The notes beneath the pieces are model-generated. The model was not told the DNA's origin. It did not search any database and worked only from the letters and a program-made list of their open reading frames with translations. Positions 11,482-21,803 of a stretch of DNA of 64,000 nt are shown in pieces. The translations under genes were made by a program, and so were the position numbers. The stretch is taken from positions 15,385,067 through 15,449,066 of the forward strand of contig NC_051087.1 of NCBI RefSeq assembly GCF_901709675.1, in the 5' to 3' direction. Position 1 is the stretch's first letter; each line of letters starts with the position of its first letter. This DNA comes from Syngnathus acus. Lineage: Eukaryota; Chordata; Actinopteri; Syngnathiformes; Syngnathidae.

Positions 11482-12306
11482 CCCGTGTTTTTTCCATGCA
11501 TAATGCGCAAAATTTAACAAATTTATTGTCCTAAAATCTGGGGTGCGCATTATGCATGGGTACAACGATTTTTGAAGAAAATCTCCCTCGAAATAAAACT
11601 TGAAATCACACCTTTCTTCTTGTTTGTTGTCAATCGCGCATCACATTCAGCCATCCTGCCCAACACACTTAGTCAGTAAAATTCATAATTGACGACACAT
11701 CGTTTGATGCGATGGTGCAATCCTTGATGGTGTATTATTGTCAAATATTGTTTGTTTTTTAATCTCCATCGCAGACCGGATATCATACGGAGGCCGCCAT
11801 GACAGTATGCGCAGAACGGATGCGCAAGACACGTCAGCTACTATATAAAGAGCGAGTTCAGTTCTCTACCTATTAGTTTCAATTCACAGTTTAATTCGCA
11901 GTTTCAATCAGCAAATAACAAAATGCGTATTACAGGTAATATTTTATTTCACAACACTTTGCCTTGTTCCTTTCTTCTCTGCTGTTCACTTCAAACACGC
12001 TCCATACGAACACAATGCTCTCGTATCAGACGCTTGCTCGATCACCTGCTCGTTTGCTGTCACAATGTACCCTACACAAATCCGAAACATTTCTTCGCTA
12101 TCAAGTTTGCTAGCGCATGCGCAGTGATACTGACCGGCAGAATAACATCCGGTTGTTCCCAAAGATGATCTTTTTTCTGAAATAATTTTACGTTTACGGA
12201 CTTAAGTAAGAGTCAAAATGTGGGTGCGTATTATACATGGGTACAGGCTTTTTTCCAGCATCGACATGCCATTTTTAGGGTGCGTATTATGCACGGAAAA
12301 AGACGG
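11482..12306 (+). mobile_element. Family C TIR element, copy 1 (longest)
   Basis: It begins CCGTGTTTTTTCCATGCATAATGCGC and ends with the complementary GCGTATTATGCACGG...ACGG, followed by TA. Subterminal GCGCATTATGCATGG motifs recur several times. Unlike copies 2 and 3 it keeps a TATA-like CTATATAAAGAGCG at about 11,840 and a following ATG at 11,923. A further terminal-like GCATTATGCATGG...ACGGTA follows at about 12,380-12,400, so the outer end is uncertain. No transposase. Confidence 0.75.
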
Positions 12307-12419
12307 TAAGCACTATAGAAAACAAATGAATGAAAGCAATATGGGTTTTGTCTTTAAGGCATGACAATTCATTGACTGCATTATGCATGGAAACACGGTA
12401 TCTTTAAACATAAAGACAT

Positions 12420-12612
12420 TTCATTATTATTTTTATTATTATTGGTCCAAAATACACGGATTGCATTGAGTGTCATTTTAGCAACTATCTGTAAATATTT
12501 TATTATTATTATTGGTCCAAAATACACTAATCGCAGTGAGGGTAATTGTTTTTGTCTATTATTATTATTGGTCCAAAATACACTAATTGCAGTGAGGGTA
12601 ATTATTTTTGCA
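12420..12612 (+). repeat. Short tandem repeat, about three units
   Basis: Three imperfect copies of an ATTATTATTGGTCCAAAATACAC(T/G)-containing unit of about 50-70 bases, at about 12,437, 12,510 and 12,565. Confidence 0.8.
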
Positions 12613-12730
12613 TGGTTATCACGTTTATCTACCACAGCAACTCGCTCAAGGCAGGACTGAAAACCTTCCTGTTTATTCTTGGGGAGTTTGGAAGCCAAGC
12701 TATCACCTTATCGTGTGGTGTTCTTTACTA

Positions 12731-13226
12731 CAGTGAGGAGACGGAAGAAGAAGAGGCTACGACTTCTAAGAAAAGGAAAGCTGCATTTAAAAGACTATGA
12801 CGCGCCAAGCCCACTCTGCATAATATGTGGCGACAGGCTAGCTAACGAGGCAATGAAGCCCTCAAAACTGCTTCGGCACATGGAGACCAAGCATCCTGCA
12901 TTAAAAGACAAACCTTAACCACTTCGGGTGTCATTGTCTCCGATTACGCCTAGATGGGACCGGCTCGTTTCTGAGACACAAGCTCAGTGCTCCCACTAAT
13001 TCAATGTAATGGTGAGTTTTATTTTAATGTCGTTTATACTTGTTTTTATGCCAGTCGTATCATTTTATTTCATCGTATTCATATATTTATTATAAATGTA
13101 TTATTTATTTATATAAATGTATTATTTAGTTATATAAATCTATTATTTATTTATATAAAGGCCGGTCCGCAAAAATATTTCTGACACGTAACCGGTCCGT
13201 GGCGCAAAAAAGGTTGGGGATCACTG
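12731..13226 (+). mobile_element. BED-finger hAT element, internally deleted copy
   Basis: An exact 8-bp duplication CTTTACTA flanks it (12,723-12,730 and 13,227-13,234). Only CAGTG of the left terminus remains, joined directly to the coding part (GAGGAGACGGAAG). The right end AAAGGTTGGGGATCACTG is intact. The coding segment holds a BED-type zinc finger (CIICG...LLRHMETKH), broken from its N-terminal part by a stop in all three copies. Relatives: 18,071-18,938 and 60,625-61,479. Confidence 0.88.
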
Positions 13227-13669
13227 CTTTACTATATCTTCCCCTCGTTGAAATGAGACAGGCCTCATGATCACAAAGAAAGGTGATCCTTAACTATATG
13301 TTAAGGGTACTGAGAGTTTGCTGAAGCAGGTCTGTGTATCTGTTTATTGCTTTGTGTCTGTTTATACCTGAACGCGTTCAATGAATGAAGGTTCATGAAC
13401 TCGTTCATATTTTGGATGAATGTGAACTGGACGTAGCACATTTTTGCTTCGTGAACGCTCACAGCAACCTTCTTTTTTTGATTGGGGGAAAACAAGAACT
13501 ATGAACTTTTCATTTTTGGAATGATGAACTTAATTTACATAAATCAATTATGAACTATGAACTGAACCAGTTCATTTTAAAATTTGTGAATTGAACTTTG
13601 AACTAGCTTGTGTAGAAAATGAAAATTTCCAACACGGGTTTAATGAAATGTATGGGTGATAATGCCTGC

Positions 13670-14233
13670 AATTCAAGAGTTTTTATTCGCCATGTTTGAG
13701 CGTGCCAAACAAGGAATTTGACTTCGGTAAATCACAGCCTCTGTTCAACATTTAGGTGACTAACAACACTCAAGACATGTGAAAAATGGCAAATATTCTC
13801 AAACATCCCCTGATCTTAAACTCCCAAGAGGGCAAGGTCAAACTCAAAACTCCAGCTAGGGGAAATGAGAAACCTTGAGAAGAGACCACAGATGGGAGGG
13901 TCCCTCTTCCAGGATGACCAGGCTGCAATGGATGCAGAGAGGACACATAGTACAAACAGTGTAGACAATTCAAAAAAGGTGTGGAGAGCAGGATGTTATT
14001 GCACAGCAATGACTCTGAGACTCTAAGAACCGTGTGAGTTCATCAGAGCAACAGCCTGGGGGAAGAAGCTGTCTGGTTTTGGCGTACAGAGCTCTATAAC
14101 GCCGTCCGGAGGGGAGTAGTTCAAACAGAATGCAACCTGGGTGAGAAGGGTCTGCAGAGATGTTACTTGCACGTTTCCTGGTCCTAGACAGGTACAAGTC
14201 TTGGATAGATGGGAGGTTGATTCCAATTATCAT
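13670..14233 (-). mobile_element. LINE 3' end (reverse transcriptase C-terminus and 3' UTR)
   Basis: On the minus strand it encodes an RT C-terminal tail (INLPSIQDLYLSRTRKRA, then LLPSGRRYRALYAKTRQLLP). The 3' region contains a CCAAACAAGGAATTTGAC motif repeated at 33.2, 56.4 and 56.9 kb. It resembles the LINE at 37.9-38.6 kb in the LLPSGRRYR block. Five-prime truncated, with no intact catalytic core. Confidence 0.75.
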
Positions 14234-14239
14234 TTGATA

Positions 14240-14985
14240 TCAGAATCAGAATCAGCTTTATTGTCAATTCCTTCATGCTAGGACACACAAAGAAACCGAA
14301 ATACCGTTCCCCCTATCCCACGGTGACGAGACACAGCACACGATTAACACACAAGTAAAACAACGGGGAGAGAGTTCAGGACCCCAACAGCCCGGAGATC
14401 ACAAACTTCGCCAGTGGCGAGCAGTGCTGGCATCTCACAACAAAGTCCCGGCACCATTCTTCACGGATGTAGACGCACAGTCCACCTCCACGCGATGTTC
14501 CCCCTCGTACAATGGCCCGGTCCGCCCGATAGCGCGCCATCCGCTCCAGACGCACAGCAGCTACGCACTGTCCGGTCCGCAGAACTCAGCAGGCATGTTG
14601 ATGTCCAGCGATCGAACGTCCGCCAGAAGAATGGAAGGCACGGCCGGGCGAGCTGGGGTGGCCGCCAGCCAGGCCCGGACGCCCAACCGGGGGAAGAATA
14701 GCAGGCGAGTCCGGCGACGCTCCAGGACGGCGCAGACCGAGCGCCTTTAATGTCCCCGCTTCAAAGTTCAGGTCGCCACAAAACTCGCTTTCGCCGATGT
14801 CGAGCAGAACCAGCCCGCCGCACTTGAAGCACAACCCGGTACGACGAGACGAACACACAAAACTGGCGGACAAACCCACATTAAACGACAAAACAAAACA
14901 CCGTTCGGGACAGAGAGAGGCCGCAGCGTGTGCACGCGCCGCCATCTTACTTACTGACATTAGTAAAGTAAATCATTGAGGGGAT
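14240..14985 (-). mobile_element. LINE with internal deletion: endonuclease start fused to 3' end
   Basis: On the minus strand a GC-rich 5' part (14,985 to about 14,400) reads as the start of a non-LTR ORF2, with an apurinic endonuclease-like segment MARYRADRAIVRGGTSRGGG followed by LCVYIREEWCRDFV. At about 14,395 it joins directly to the same 3' UTR found in the LINE at 36.3-38.5 kb (GAGAGAGTTCAGGA, GACACACAAAGAAA). The whole RT domain is missing. The region is CpG-rich and could be mistaken for a CpG island. Confidence 0.7.
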
Positions 14986-15179
14986 TTCAAAGCCACTTGT
15001 GCACATCTGTAATTTGTCATTTTTAACTGGTAAATTCCCAAAGGAGATGAAAATTGCTTATCATTCCGCTTTATAAAACTGGGAGCAAACACAACTTTAC
15101 AAACTACAGACCTATCTCAATATCGCCACAACTCTCAAAACTATTGGAAAAGCTTTTTAACAGTAGAATGGAAGGATTC

Positions 15180-15903
15180 GTGTGTGTGTGTGCTTGCACA
15201 CAGGGCGTTGTGATGCGAAGTGCAGTGGTGTTGGAGTAGTAGTGCTCGTAGTTAGTGCATGTTGCATGCTTCTTCCTGCTTGCTACCTTCTGCTTTCAGC
15301 TACTGCCGCCGGCTAGCCCCCTGTTTCCGGGGGCGAAAAGAGGAGCCGAGTACGTAAGTCTCCTCAGCCGGTACATAGCCTCTCCACCGTCAAGACTTCT
15401 GCATGCCTCCTCGTGGCCACACATGGTAACTGGGTGCCTCACGGCTCCAGGCCAAATTGCAGGGGATCGATCGGGGGAGCAACAGTGGGCCCCTAGGCGC
15501 GACGTACAGGCCCACCGGTGCGTGGATGTCCTGGCGCACGCTAACCACTGTCCCAGCTATGGGGGAAATAGCACCCCCGCTGCCTTGTGGGTATCGTCTG
15601 GAACGAAAAGGCTAAGGGAGCAAACCCCGACAGGAAACCCGGCTCGGACTCCGTTAGGCAGACTCATGCTTTAAAAAAAAGCATCGTTCTGGCAACTCCT
15701 GCAGCCAACCTGATGCCAAATGTATCGGTTCACCGTTCCTTTGGATGACAACAGGAAGGCCGAGAGGGAAGCCCTGATGCCTGGGAAACTCAAGGCTTCC
15801 ATAAAACTGGAGAGGACTCACCAGCCACAGCAGACGCTGTGCAAAGAGCACCTAACCTCCAGACACAAGAAATCTATGGTCTTTCGAGACTGTGATGCCG
15901 ATG
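15180..15903 (+). mobile_element. Retro-insert with 12-bp TSD (LINE leader-like)
   Basis: Flanked by an exact 12-bp duplication ATGGAAGGATTC (15,168-15,179 and 15,904-15,915). The interior shares blocks with 33,480-34,045: GAGCCGAGTACGTAAGTCTC, ACACATGGTAACTGGGT, CAGGCCCACCGGTG. The source element is unidentified; it looks like the 5' region of an RTE-type LINE. Removing it restores the host LINE frame. Confidence 0.8.
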
Positions 15904-16185
15904 ATGGAAGGATTCATGGTAAAACATAAATTAATTGCAGAGAACCAATCTGGCTTTAGGGTTAACAGATCAACAACACAGGCATTAATGGAATCAATCG
16001 AGGAAATCAGATGCAATAGACAACAAAAGACATGCAATAGGAGTATTCATCAACCTCAAAAAGGCTTTTGACACAATTGATCATAACATACTACTTAATA
16101 AACTGGAAAAAATATGGGATAAAGGGATTAGTATTAGACTGGATAAAGGATTATCTGAGAGGACGGCAACAGTTTGTAAAGATGG

Positions 16186-16886
16186 TGTTAGAAAAATGTA
16201 TATATATGTTATCATGCGTTCTCTAATCAATGCTTTACCGCAATATTACTGCAATATATGCTTGCTGTTTGGCCTTGCTGTTTTTATGATGTACCACAGA
16301 AGAGAAAAGGTACGGCTGGGCCAGGAGAGAGGTCAGACAGGACGCAGCTGATAACTCAGCAAAAAGAAGACATCTACCGAGACAGTTCCTTCTTAACAAA
16401 GACCGCTTTGTTAGACAACATGCCTCATTGCTGTCTTGCACTTCAGATGAACCTACAAGTGACCATCAAAGTCTGGGTTTTCCAAGCTATCTTGATCGTT
16501 AGATTATGTTTGTGCGTATCCAGTAATTAATAACCTAGCCTGTCTCATCCTACACAAGGTCGTAAAACCTCCCTTGCTAGAGCTCAAGGACTTTCTCTTC
16601 TCAACTCAAACTCCTTTTTCTCACGTTCTTATTATTTTGCTTACGAGGCAAAGCCCACGTGCTCCCCCCCCCCCTTCCTTTAGGGGCTTTCGTCTCATAA
16701 TTGTGGGCAGGGCAAATCCAAATAAAAAGAGCGGGAGTGTACACAGATATTTAGTGTTGTGAGATTGTTGTAAACTATCTGTACTGCACTCCTCGCGAGA
16801 AAAGACTTGATATTCTGTCTCACTTGTGGTTTGTTTGCTGATGCTCTTCTCTTAATAGTTGTTCAGTCAGCGATTTAAACCTGACA
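16186..16886 (+). mobile_element. Solo LTR, 701 bp
   Basis: Starts TGTTAG, ends CTGACA (TG...CA with short inverted ends), and is flanked by the 5-bp duplication GATGG (16,181-16,185 and 16,887-16,891). A poly(A)-signal-like AATAAAA lies at about 16,721. No internal retroviral or gypsy genes are present, so this is a recombined solo LTR. The family cannot be named without a paired copy. Confidence 0.85.
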
Positions 16887-16973
16887 GATGGGTAATCACA
16901 GCTCTATTTGGACATTGCTTGTGGTTTCCCACAAGGGTCAGTATTAGGCCCTAAATTATTTATTTTGTATATA

Positions 16974-18043
16974 CCGTAATTTTCGGACTATAAATCGCGG
17001 TTTTTTTCATAGTTTGGGTGGGTGGGCGACTTATAATAAGGAGCGACTTATATGTGTTTTTTTGGAAACATTTTTAACCGCGATAAACGAACCGCGATGT
17101 AGCAAGGGATTACTGTAATTTGAATTTCAAGTGACGTCACCAGCGCGACGCGGCGCGGCGGTTGTTTACAAAAAGGACAAAGATTGATCACGGGATGACG
17201 AAGATGACGAAGGGCCCCACGTACTACCGGCATCATTAGCGGCTTTGTTTCTAAGTGACACGGAGGACGAAGAGTTTGAAGGATTTAAGGATTTGGAGTG
17301 ACACAGAAGGTTTGAAAAACTATTATGGCTTTTACGCACGCCCGGTCCTATTCTATGGATCTCTCTTCCACCTCCGTGGCTGTAAGTCCACGCCGCCACA
17401 CGCCTGGAAGTTTGTTTTGTCAAATAAAGAGCCGTTTACCAAACCCACGTCTTTCCTTGTACTTTGTTAACGCTACAATATAGTTATATACTAGATCTGT
17501 GGAATAACGACGAGGCTGACGTCAGGGCGCACGTGCGGCGTTGTTGACAAAGGACGAGGAATTTGATCGATGGATTTAATGATTTAGAGTGCACAGATGG
17601 TTTGATAATATTATTGCTTATATAATAGTTATTTGATATCTAATTTATATTTCGTTATATAGGCCTGTGGAATATTTTGAAGTGCAAGCGCCGCGCACCC
17701 ATTGTTGACATAAAGGACGATCGATGGATTTAATGAATTGGAGTGACACAGATGGTTTTATAAACGTGTTATTTATACAGTAGTTATTTGAATAATTCTG
17801 AATGTTACGTCAGGCCCGTTCTCAGCTCTTTGTTTGTGTTTATGTCACGTTAGCATACCTATCGTTTAGCCTGTTGTTGCTCGTTCATGTCTGTTCTTGG
17901 TGTTGGATTTTGTCGAATAAATTGCCCCCCAAAATGCGACTTATACTCCGGAGCGACTTATATATGTTTTTTTTTCACTTTTTTGGGCATTTTATGGCTG
18001 ATGCGACTTTTACTCCGAGCGACTTTTAGTCCGAAAATTACGG
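16974..18043 (+). mobile_element. Family B TIR element, copy 2
   Basis: TA-flanked CCGTAATTTTCGGACTATAA...CCGAAAATTACGG. It carries the two CRE-like TGACGTCA sites (17,132-17,139 and 17,517-17,524) and a single minisatellite unit, the shortest form. It is inserted in the LINE at a TA; removing it and one TA restores the LINE frame. Confidence 0.9.
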
Positions 18044-18070
18044 TAAATGATATGTGCAAAGTATCTAGAG

Positions 18071-18938
18071 CAGTGGTCCCCAACCACCGGGCCGCGGACC
18101 GGTACCGGTCCGTGGGTCACTTTGTACCGGGCCGCCAAGCCACACAGAAAAAATAAATAAAAATTGTTTTAATCGACGATCAATTAATTCAGGTCAAGAC
18201 GCTCGTCCCGGTCACGTGACATGTTTCTCCAGTCGAGCCCGCAAAGCTAGCAAAAATGAGTAAGTATTTATTTTGAAAAATGTAAAAAAATTGCCGATTC
18301 TCTCCCAATTACATCCGTCGGTTCAGGTCAAGACGCTCGTCTCGGTCACGTGACATGTCACCTCAGTTGAGCCCGCGAAGCAAGCAAAAATGAGCAAGAC
18401 ACAGAGATGTTTGGAAAGCTTCTTCGGAAAGGGAAAAAAGCCCAATGAGGAGACGGAAGAAGAAGAGGCTACGACTTCTAAGAAAAGGAAAGCTGCATTT
18501 AAAAGACTATGACGCGCCAAGCCCACTCTGCATAATATGTGGCGACAGGCTAGCTAACGAGGCAATGAAGCCCTCAAAACTGCTTCGGCACATGGAGACC
18601 AAGCATCCTGCATTAAAAGACAAACCTTAACCACTTCGGGTGTCATTGTCTCCGATTACGCCTAGATGGGACCGGCTCGTTTCTGAGAAACAAGCTCAGT
18701 GCTCCCACTAATTCAATGTAATGGTGAGTTTTATTTTAATGTCGTTTATACTTGTTTTTATGCCAGTCGTATCATTTTATTTCATCGTATTCATGTATTT
18801 ATTATAAATGTATTATTTATTTATATAAATGTATTATTTAGTTATATAAATCTATTATTTATTTATATAAAGGCTGGTCCGCGAAAATATTTCTGACACG
18901 TAACCGGTCCGTGGCGCAAAAAAGGTTGGGGATCACTG
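18071..18938 (+). mobile_element. BED-finger hAT element, near-complete non-autonomous copy
   Basis: Ends CAGTGGTCCCCAACC and GGTTGGGGATCACTG, with exact 8-bp TSD ATCTAGAG (18,063-18,070 and 18,939-18,946). An ATG at about 18,390 begins SKTQRCLESFFGKGKKPNEE. After a frame break comes the BED finger CIICGDRLANEAMK...LLRHMETKH. The catalytic domain is absent. The 3' part is AT-rich. The copy at 60,625 is very similar, suggesting recent mobilisation by a related hAT transposase. Confidence 0.92.
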
Positions 18939-19382
18939 ATCTAGAGAATTAAAACTGGTCGATTTTGCAGATGACACCAATATGTTTTGTTCAGGTAATA
19001 ACATCCAACAAGTGGAATCAGTGTTAAATGAGGAAAATCTGGTTTGACTGGAAACAATTGATCATTAAAGGTATGTAAGACTAAGTTTATGTTATTTGGC
19101 AAAGGCACAGCGAACATAAAGGTACGAATAGAAATAGATGGGACTGAAATTGGGTGCAGGAAAACACGTTTCTTGGGGTTACAATCGATGACAGGCTGAG
19201 TTGGAATCCACACATCAAACACGTACTGTCCAAAATCTCAAGAAGCATTGCAGTCATATAGAAAGCAAAAGAACTACTGGATTATCATTCACTTCGGACA
19301 CTTTATTGTTCACTTGTCTTGCAATATTTGCATTACTGTGCTGAGGTTTGGGGTAATACTTACAAAACTTCACTACAGCCAC

Positions 19383-19422
19383 TATTCTATTCTATTCTAT
19401 TCTATTCTATTCTATTCTATTC
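19383..19422. repeat. (TTCTA)n microsatellite
   Basis: About eight TATTC units within the LINE RT-coding region, between the segments encoding SLQPL and the ILQKRAI-like block. Confidence 0.9.
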
Positions 19423-19575
19423 ATCCTGCAGAAAAGAGCAATAACTAAGGACTACCGTTTTTTTTCATGTATAATGCGCCCCCATGTATAATACGCACCC
19501 TAAAAATGGCATGTCGATGCTGGAAAAAAGCTTGTACCCATGTATAATATGCACCCAAATTTTGACTTTTTTTTT

Positions 19576-19822
19576 TTTTTTTTTTAAGTCCCAATGATCG
19601 TCACACACGCATCTGGGTGTGGTGAAATTTGTCCTCTGCATTTGACCCATCCCCGTGTGATTTTGATCCATCCCTTGGGGGACAGGGGAGCAGTGAGCAG
19701 CAGCGGCGCCGCGCTCGGGAATCATTTGGTGATCTAACCCCCCAATTCCAACCCTTAATGCTGAGTGCCAAGCAGGGAGGCAATGGGTCCCATTTTTATA
19801 GTCTTTGGTATGACCCGGCCGG
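19576..19822 (-). mobile_element. tRNA-derived SINE, head-truncated
   Basis: Same family as 2208-2524 but lacking the A/B-box head. It has a poly(T) at the plus-strand start and ends at the CCCGGCCGGG junction. Confidence 0.8.
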
Positions 19823-19943
19823 GTTACTTAAGTCCGTAAACGTAAAATGATTTCAGAAAAAAGATCATATTTGGGAACAACCGGATGTTATTCTGCCGGT
19901 CAGTATCACTGCGCATGCAGTAGCAAACTCAATAGCGAAGAAA

Positions 19944-20098
19944 TATGTGAGACTCTCAACGGGATCACCAATATTTGAGTGATGTTCCAGTTATTTATCA
20001 CAATTAGTTTACCAAGTCTGTGTTTTGAGTTCCTCCAATAAACCCTGGTCCAAGCTGCACTTGGTCGCCCCGCTCCTTTCCACACTCCATCCGTGACA
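19944..20098 (+). mobile_element. LTR fragment
   Basis: The block CAATAAACCCTGGTCCAAGC...GCACTTGGTCGCCC...CCGTGACA matches the 3' end of the solo LTR at 49,262-49,603. The 5' part is missing and no clear TSD is seen. Confidence 0.65.
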
Positions 20099-20905
20099 AG
20101 ATTTTCTTCAAAAATTGTTGTACCATGATTTTATTAAAAAAATAAAAAATAAAAATTGTACCCATGTATAATGCGCACCCCAGATTTTAGGACAATAAAT
20201 TAGTTAAATTTTGCGCATTATACATGGCAAAAAACGGTATTCATAAAGTCAACTACTTGGAGCACACAAATCCACTTTTCATACAATCCAAACTATTGAA
20301 ATTCACTGACATAGTATCTTATCAAACAGCAATCATCATGTATAGGGCAAAAGCAAAACAACTACCAGAAAATATCCAAAACTTATTTAGGAATCGGGAG
20401 GGAGTTAAGGGGGAATCACAACTTCAAAATTTTAAACATAAGAAAAACCTTAAAAGGTTTCTGTATAACTATAACCGGGGTCAAACTATGGAACAATCTA
20501 AATGAGGAACTCAAGCAAAGTCCAAACATCCACCAGTTTAAAAAAAAAATACAAAAATATGTTGTTTAGCGGGTACAAGGGCTAAAAATGCGAAATGGCT
20601 ACACACAAGCAAAAATGAAAAATAAGTGTGAAAGTGTGTCTACTTGTGTTCTGTTGTAGATTTATATGTTGAATCATTAGTTTGATGGATAAAGTGAGAA
20701 AGGGGTAGGAATCTAAAAAGCTATGCTTTCTCCTACTCCTTTTCGAGCATTCTTTCTTATGTTTTCTTTTCCAGTTTTTTGGTTTATTGTTTGTTTGTTT
20801 CATGGACTTAAATATGGCACTTTAAAGTGTTATTTGTTTTATTTTTCTCTTTTTATGTTTTAAATATGTTTGAAATAAAGATATATCAATCAATCAAATA
20901 ATCCC

Positions 20906-21800
20906 AAATACAATTTGTCTTTCACCTACCTCAGTAAACATGTGGCTTTCTTTGAAGAATACAATGATGATGTTATGCGGAAGAGTGATGATCATTGCAA
21001 CAATCACGCAAAGTGACATTTTATTAAAATCTTTGCTCTTATAAAATCACAACCTCTCAGAGATTCGTATTTAAGTGACAAAGTGAAATCCCCACAAATC
21101 CAAACACCTATACCACCTTTGGACCACAGTTGAAGAAATAATACAAAATCAGCGCCAGTTCATTGTTGAAACAATGCCAATAAACAAAATAAGTCTATCA
21201 TGTATACAGTACACAGAGTGCAATAAATATAATTTTAATTGAATGAAACTACAATGGAAATCTAGCAAGGAAAGCTTAATTTTGAAACAGTTTATGGTGT
21301 GAAATATCAGACACAAATTTGAAGGATTTTCACTTTCAACAAGTAAAATTGAGTGCTACTTTTCATAAAAAAAAAATGGGAAAAGAGCCACCGTATTTGC
21401 GGTTCCACTCTTCTTACCGGTCTGTGAATACAGAATTAATTTTGATGTTGAAATTAGAGCAGCACATCAATGAAAACTATCACTTAAAATAACATTTAAT
21501 AGTGTGCCTTTTCAAACGTGTTAAACTGTGTCCGTGTGCAAGGGCAAGAATGTTCTGCAAGACACATCTGCAACCCAAATTATATAACACCATCTTCATT
21601 CATCATGAAGTGTCTCTAAAATCTTTAGTAATTAAACTTGTTCTTGTTATTGCTAATCAATAGTAATTATATTCTACGACTGTATGACGCTTGTATGGTC
21701 ATTCAGAATATTAATATTAATTTTGAGGATTTTGAAATTCCATTGTGCACCAACTTAACATAACAGTGATAGAGATAAAACTAAACTGACTGTTGATGAG
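20906..21800. other. Intergenic, unassigned
   Basis: AT-rich DNA between the LINE tail and the Tc1 element. No gene or repeat family recognised. Confidence 0.45.
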
Positions 21801-21803
21801 TTA

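Larger units (their letters stand above)
19455..20237 (-). mobile_element. Family C TIR element, copy 2, with nested SINE and LTR piece
   Basis: TA-flanked CCGTTTTTTTTCATGTATAATGCGC...ACGG, inserted in the LINE at a TA. Its interior is inverted relative to copies 1 and 3 (GGGAACAACCGGATGTTATTC). It contains a head-truncated SINE at 19,576-19,822 and an LTR-like piece ending CCGTGACA at about 19,944-20,098. Confidence 0.82.
14960..20905 (+). mobile_element. LINE (jockey/L2/CR1-like) relic, split by at least five insertions
   Basis: RT blocks appear in order: NFTNYRPISISPQLSKLLEK (15,091-15,150), NQSGFRVNRSTTQAL (about 15,943-15,987), a block resembling KAFDTIDHNILLNKLEK (about 16,060-16,110), GFPQGSVLGP (about 16,928-16,957), FADDTNMFCSG (18,965-18,997), FLGVTIDDRLSWNPHIKH (about 19,170-19,222) and the C-terminal tail (20,240-20,500). 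It ends with a (TCAA)n tail at about 20,885-20,900. The inserts are at 15,180-15,903, 16,186-16,886, 16,974-18,043, 18,071-18,938 and 19,455-20,237, plus an expanded (TTCTA)n tract. Frameshifts and stops remain between the inserts, so it is inactive. Clade is inferred from the KAFDTIDH-type motif and the FADDTN motif. Confidence 0.85.

Noticed and set aside
14586-14960. CpG-rich 124-codon minus-strand frame that looks like a host gene start
   Set aside because: The alternative frame reads as a LINE endonuclease and the sequence joins a known LINE 3' end.
16186-16886. Intact endogenous retrovirus
   Set aside because: Only a solo LTR with its TSD; no gag, pol or env sequence in this window.
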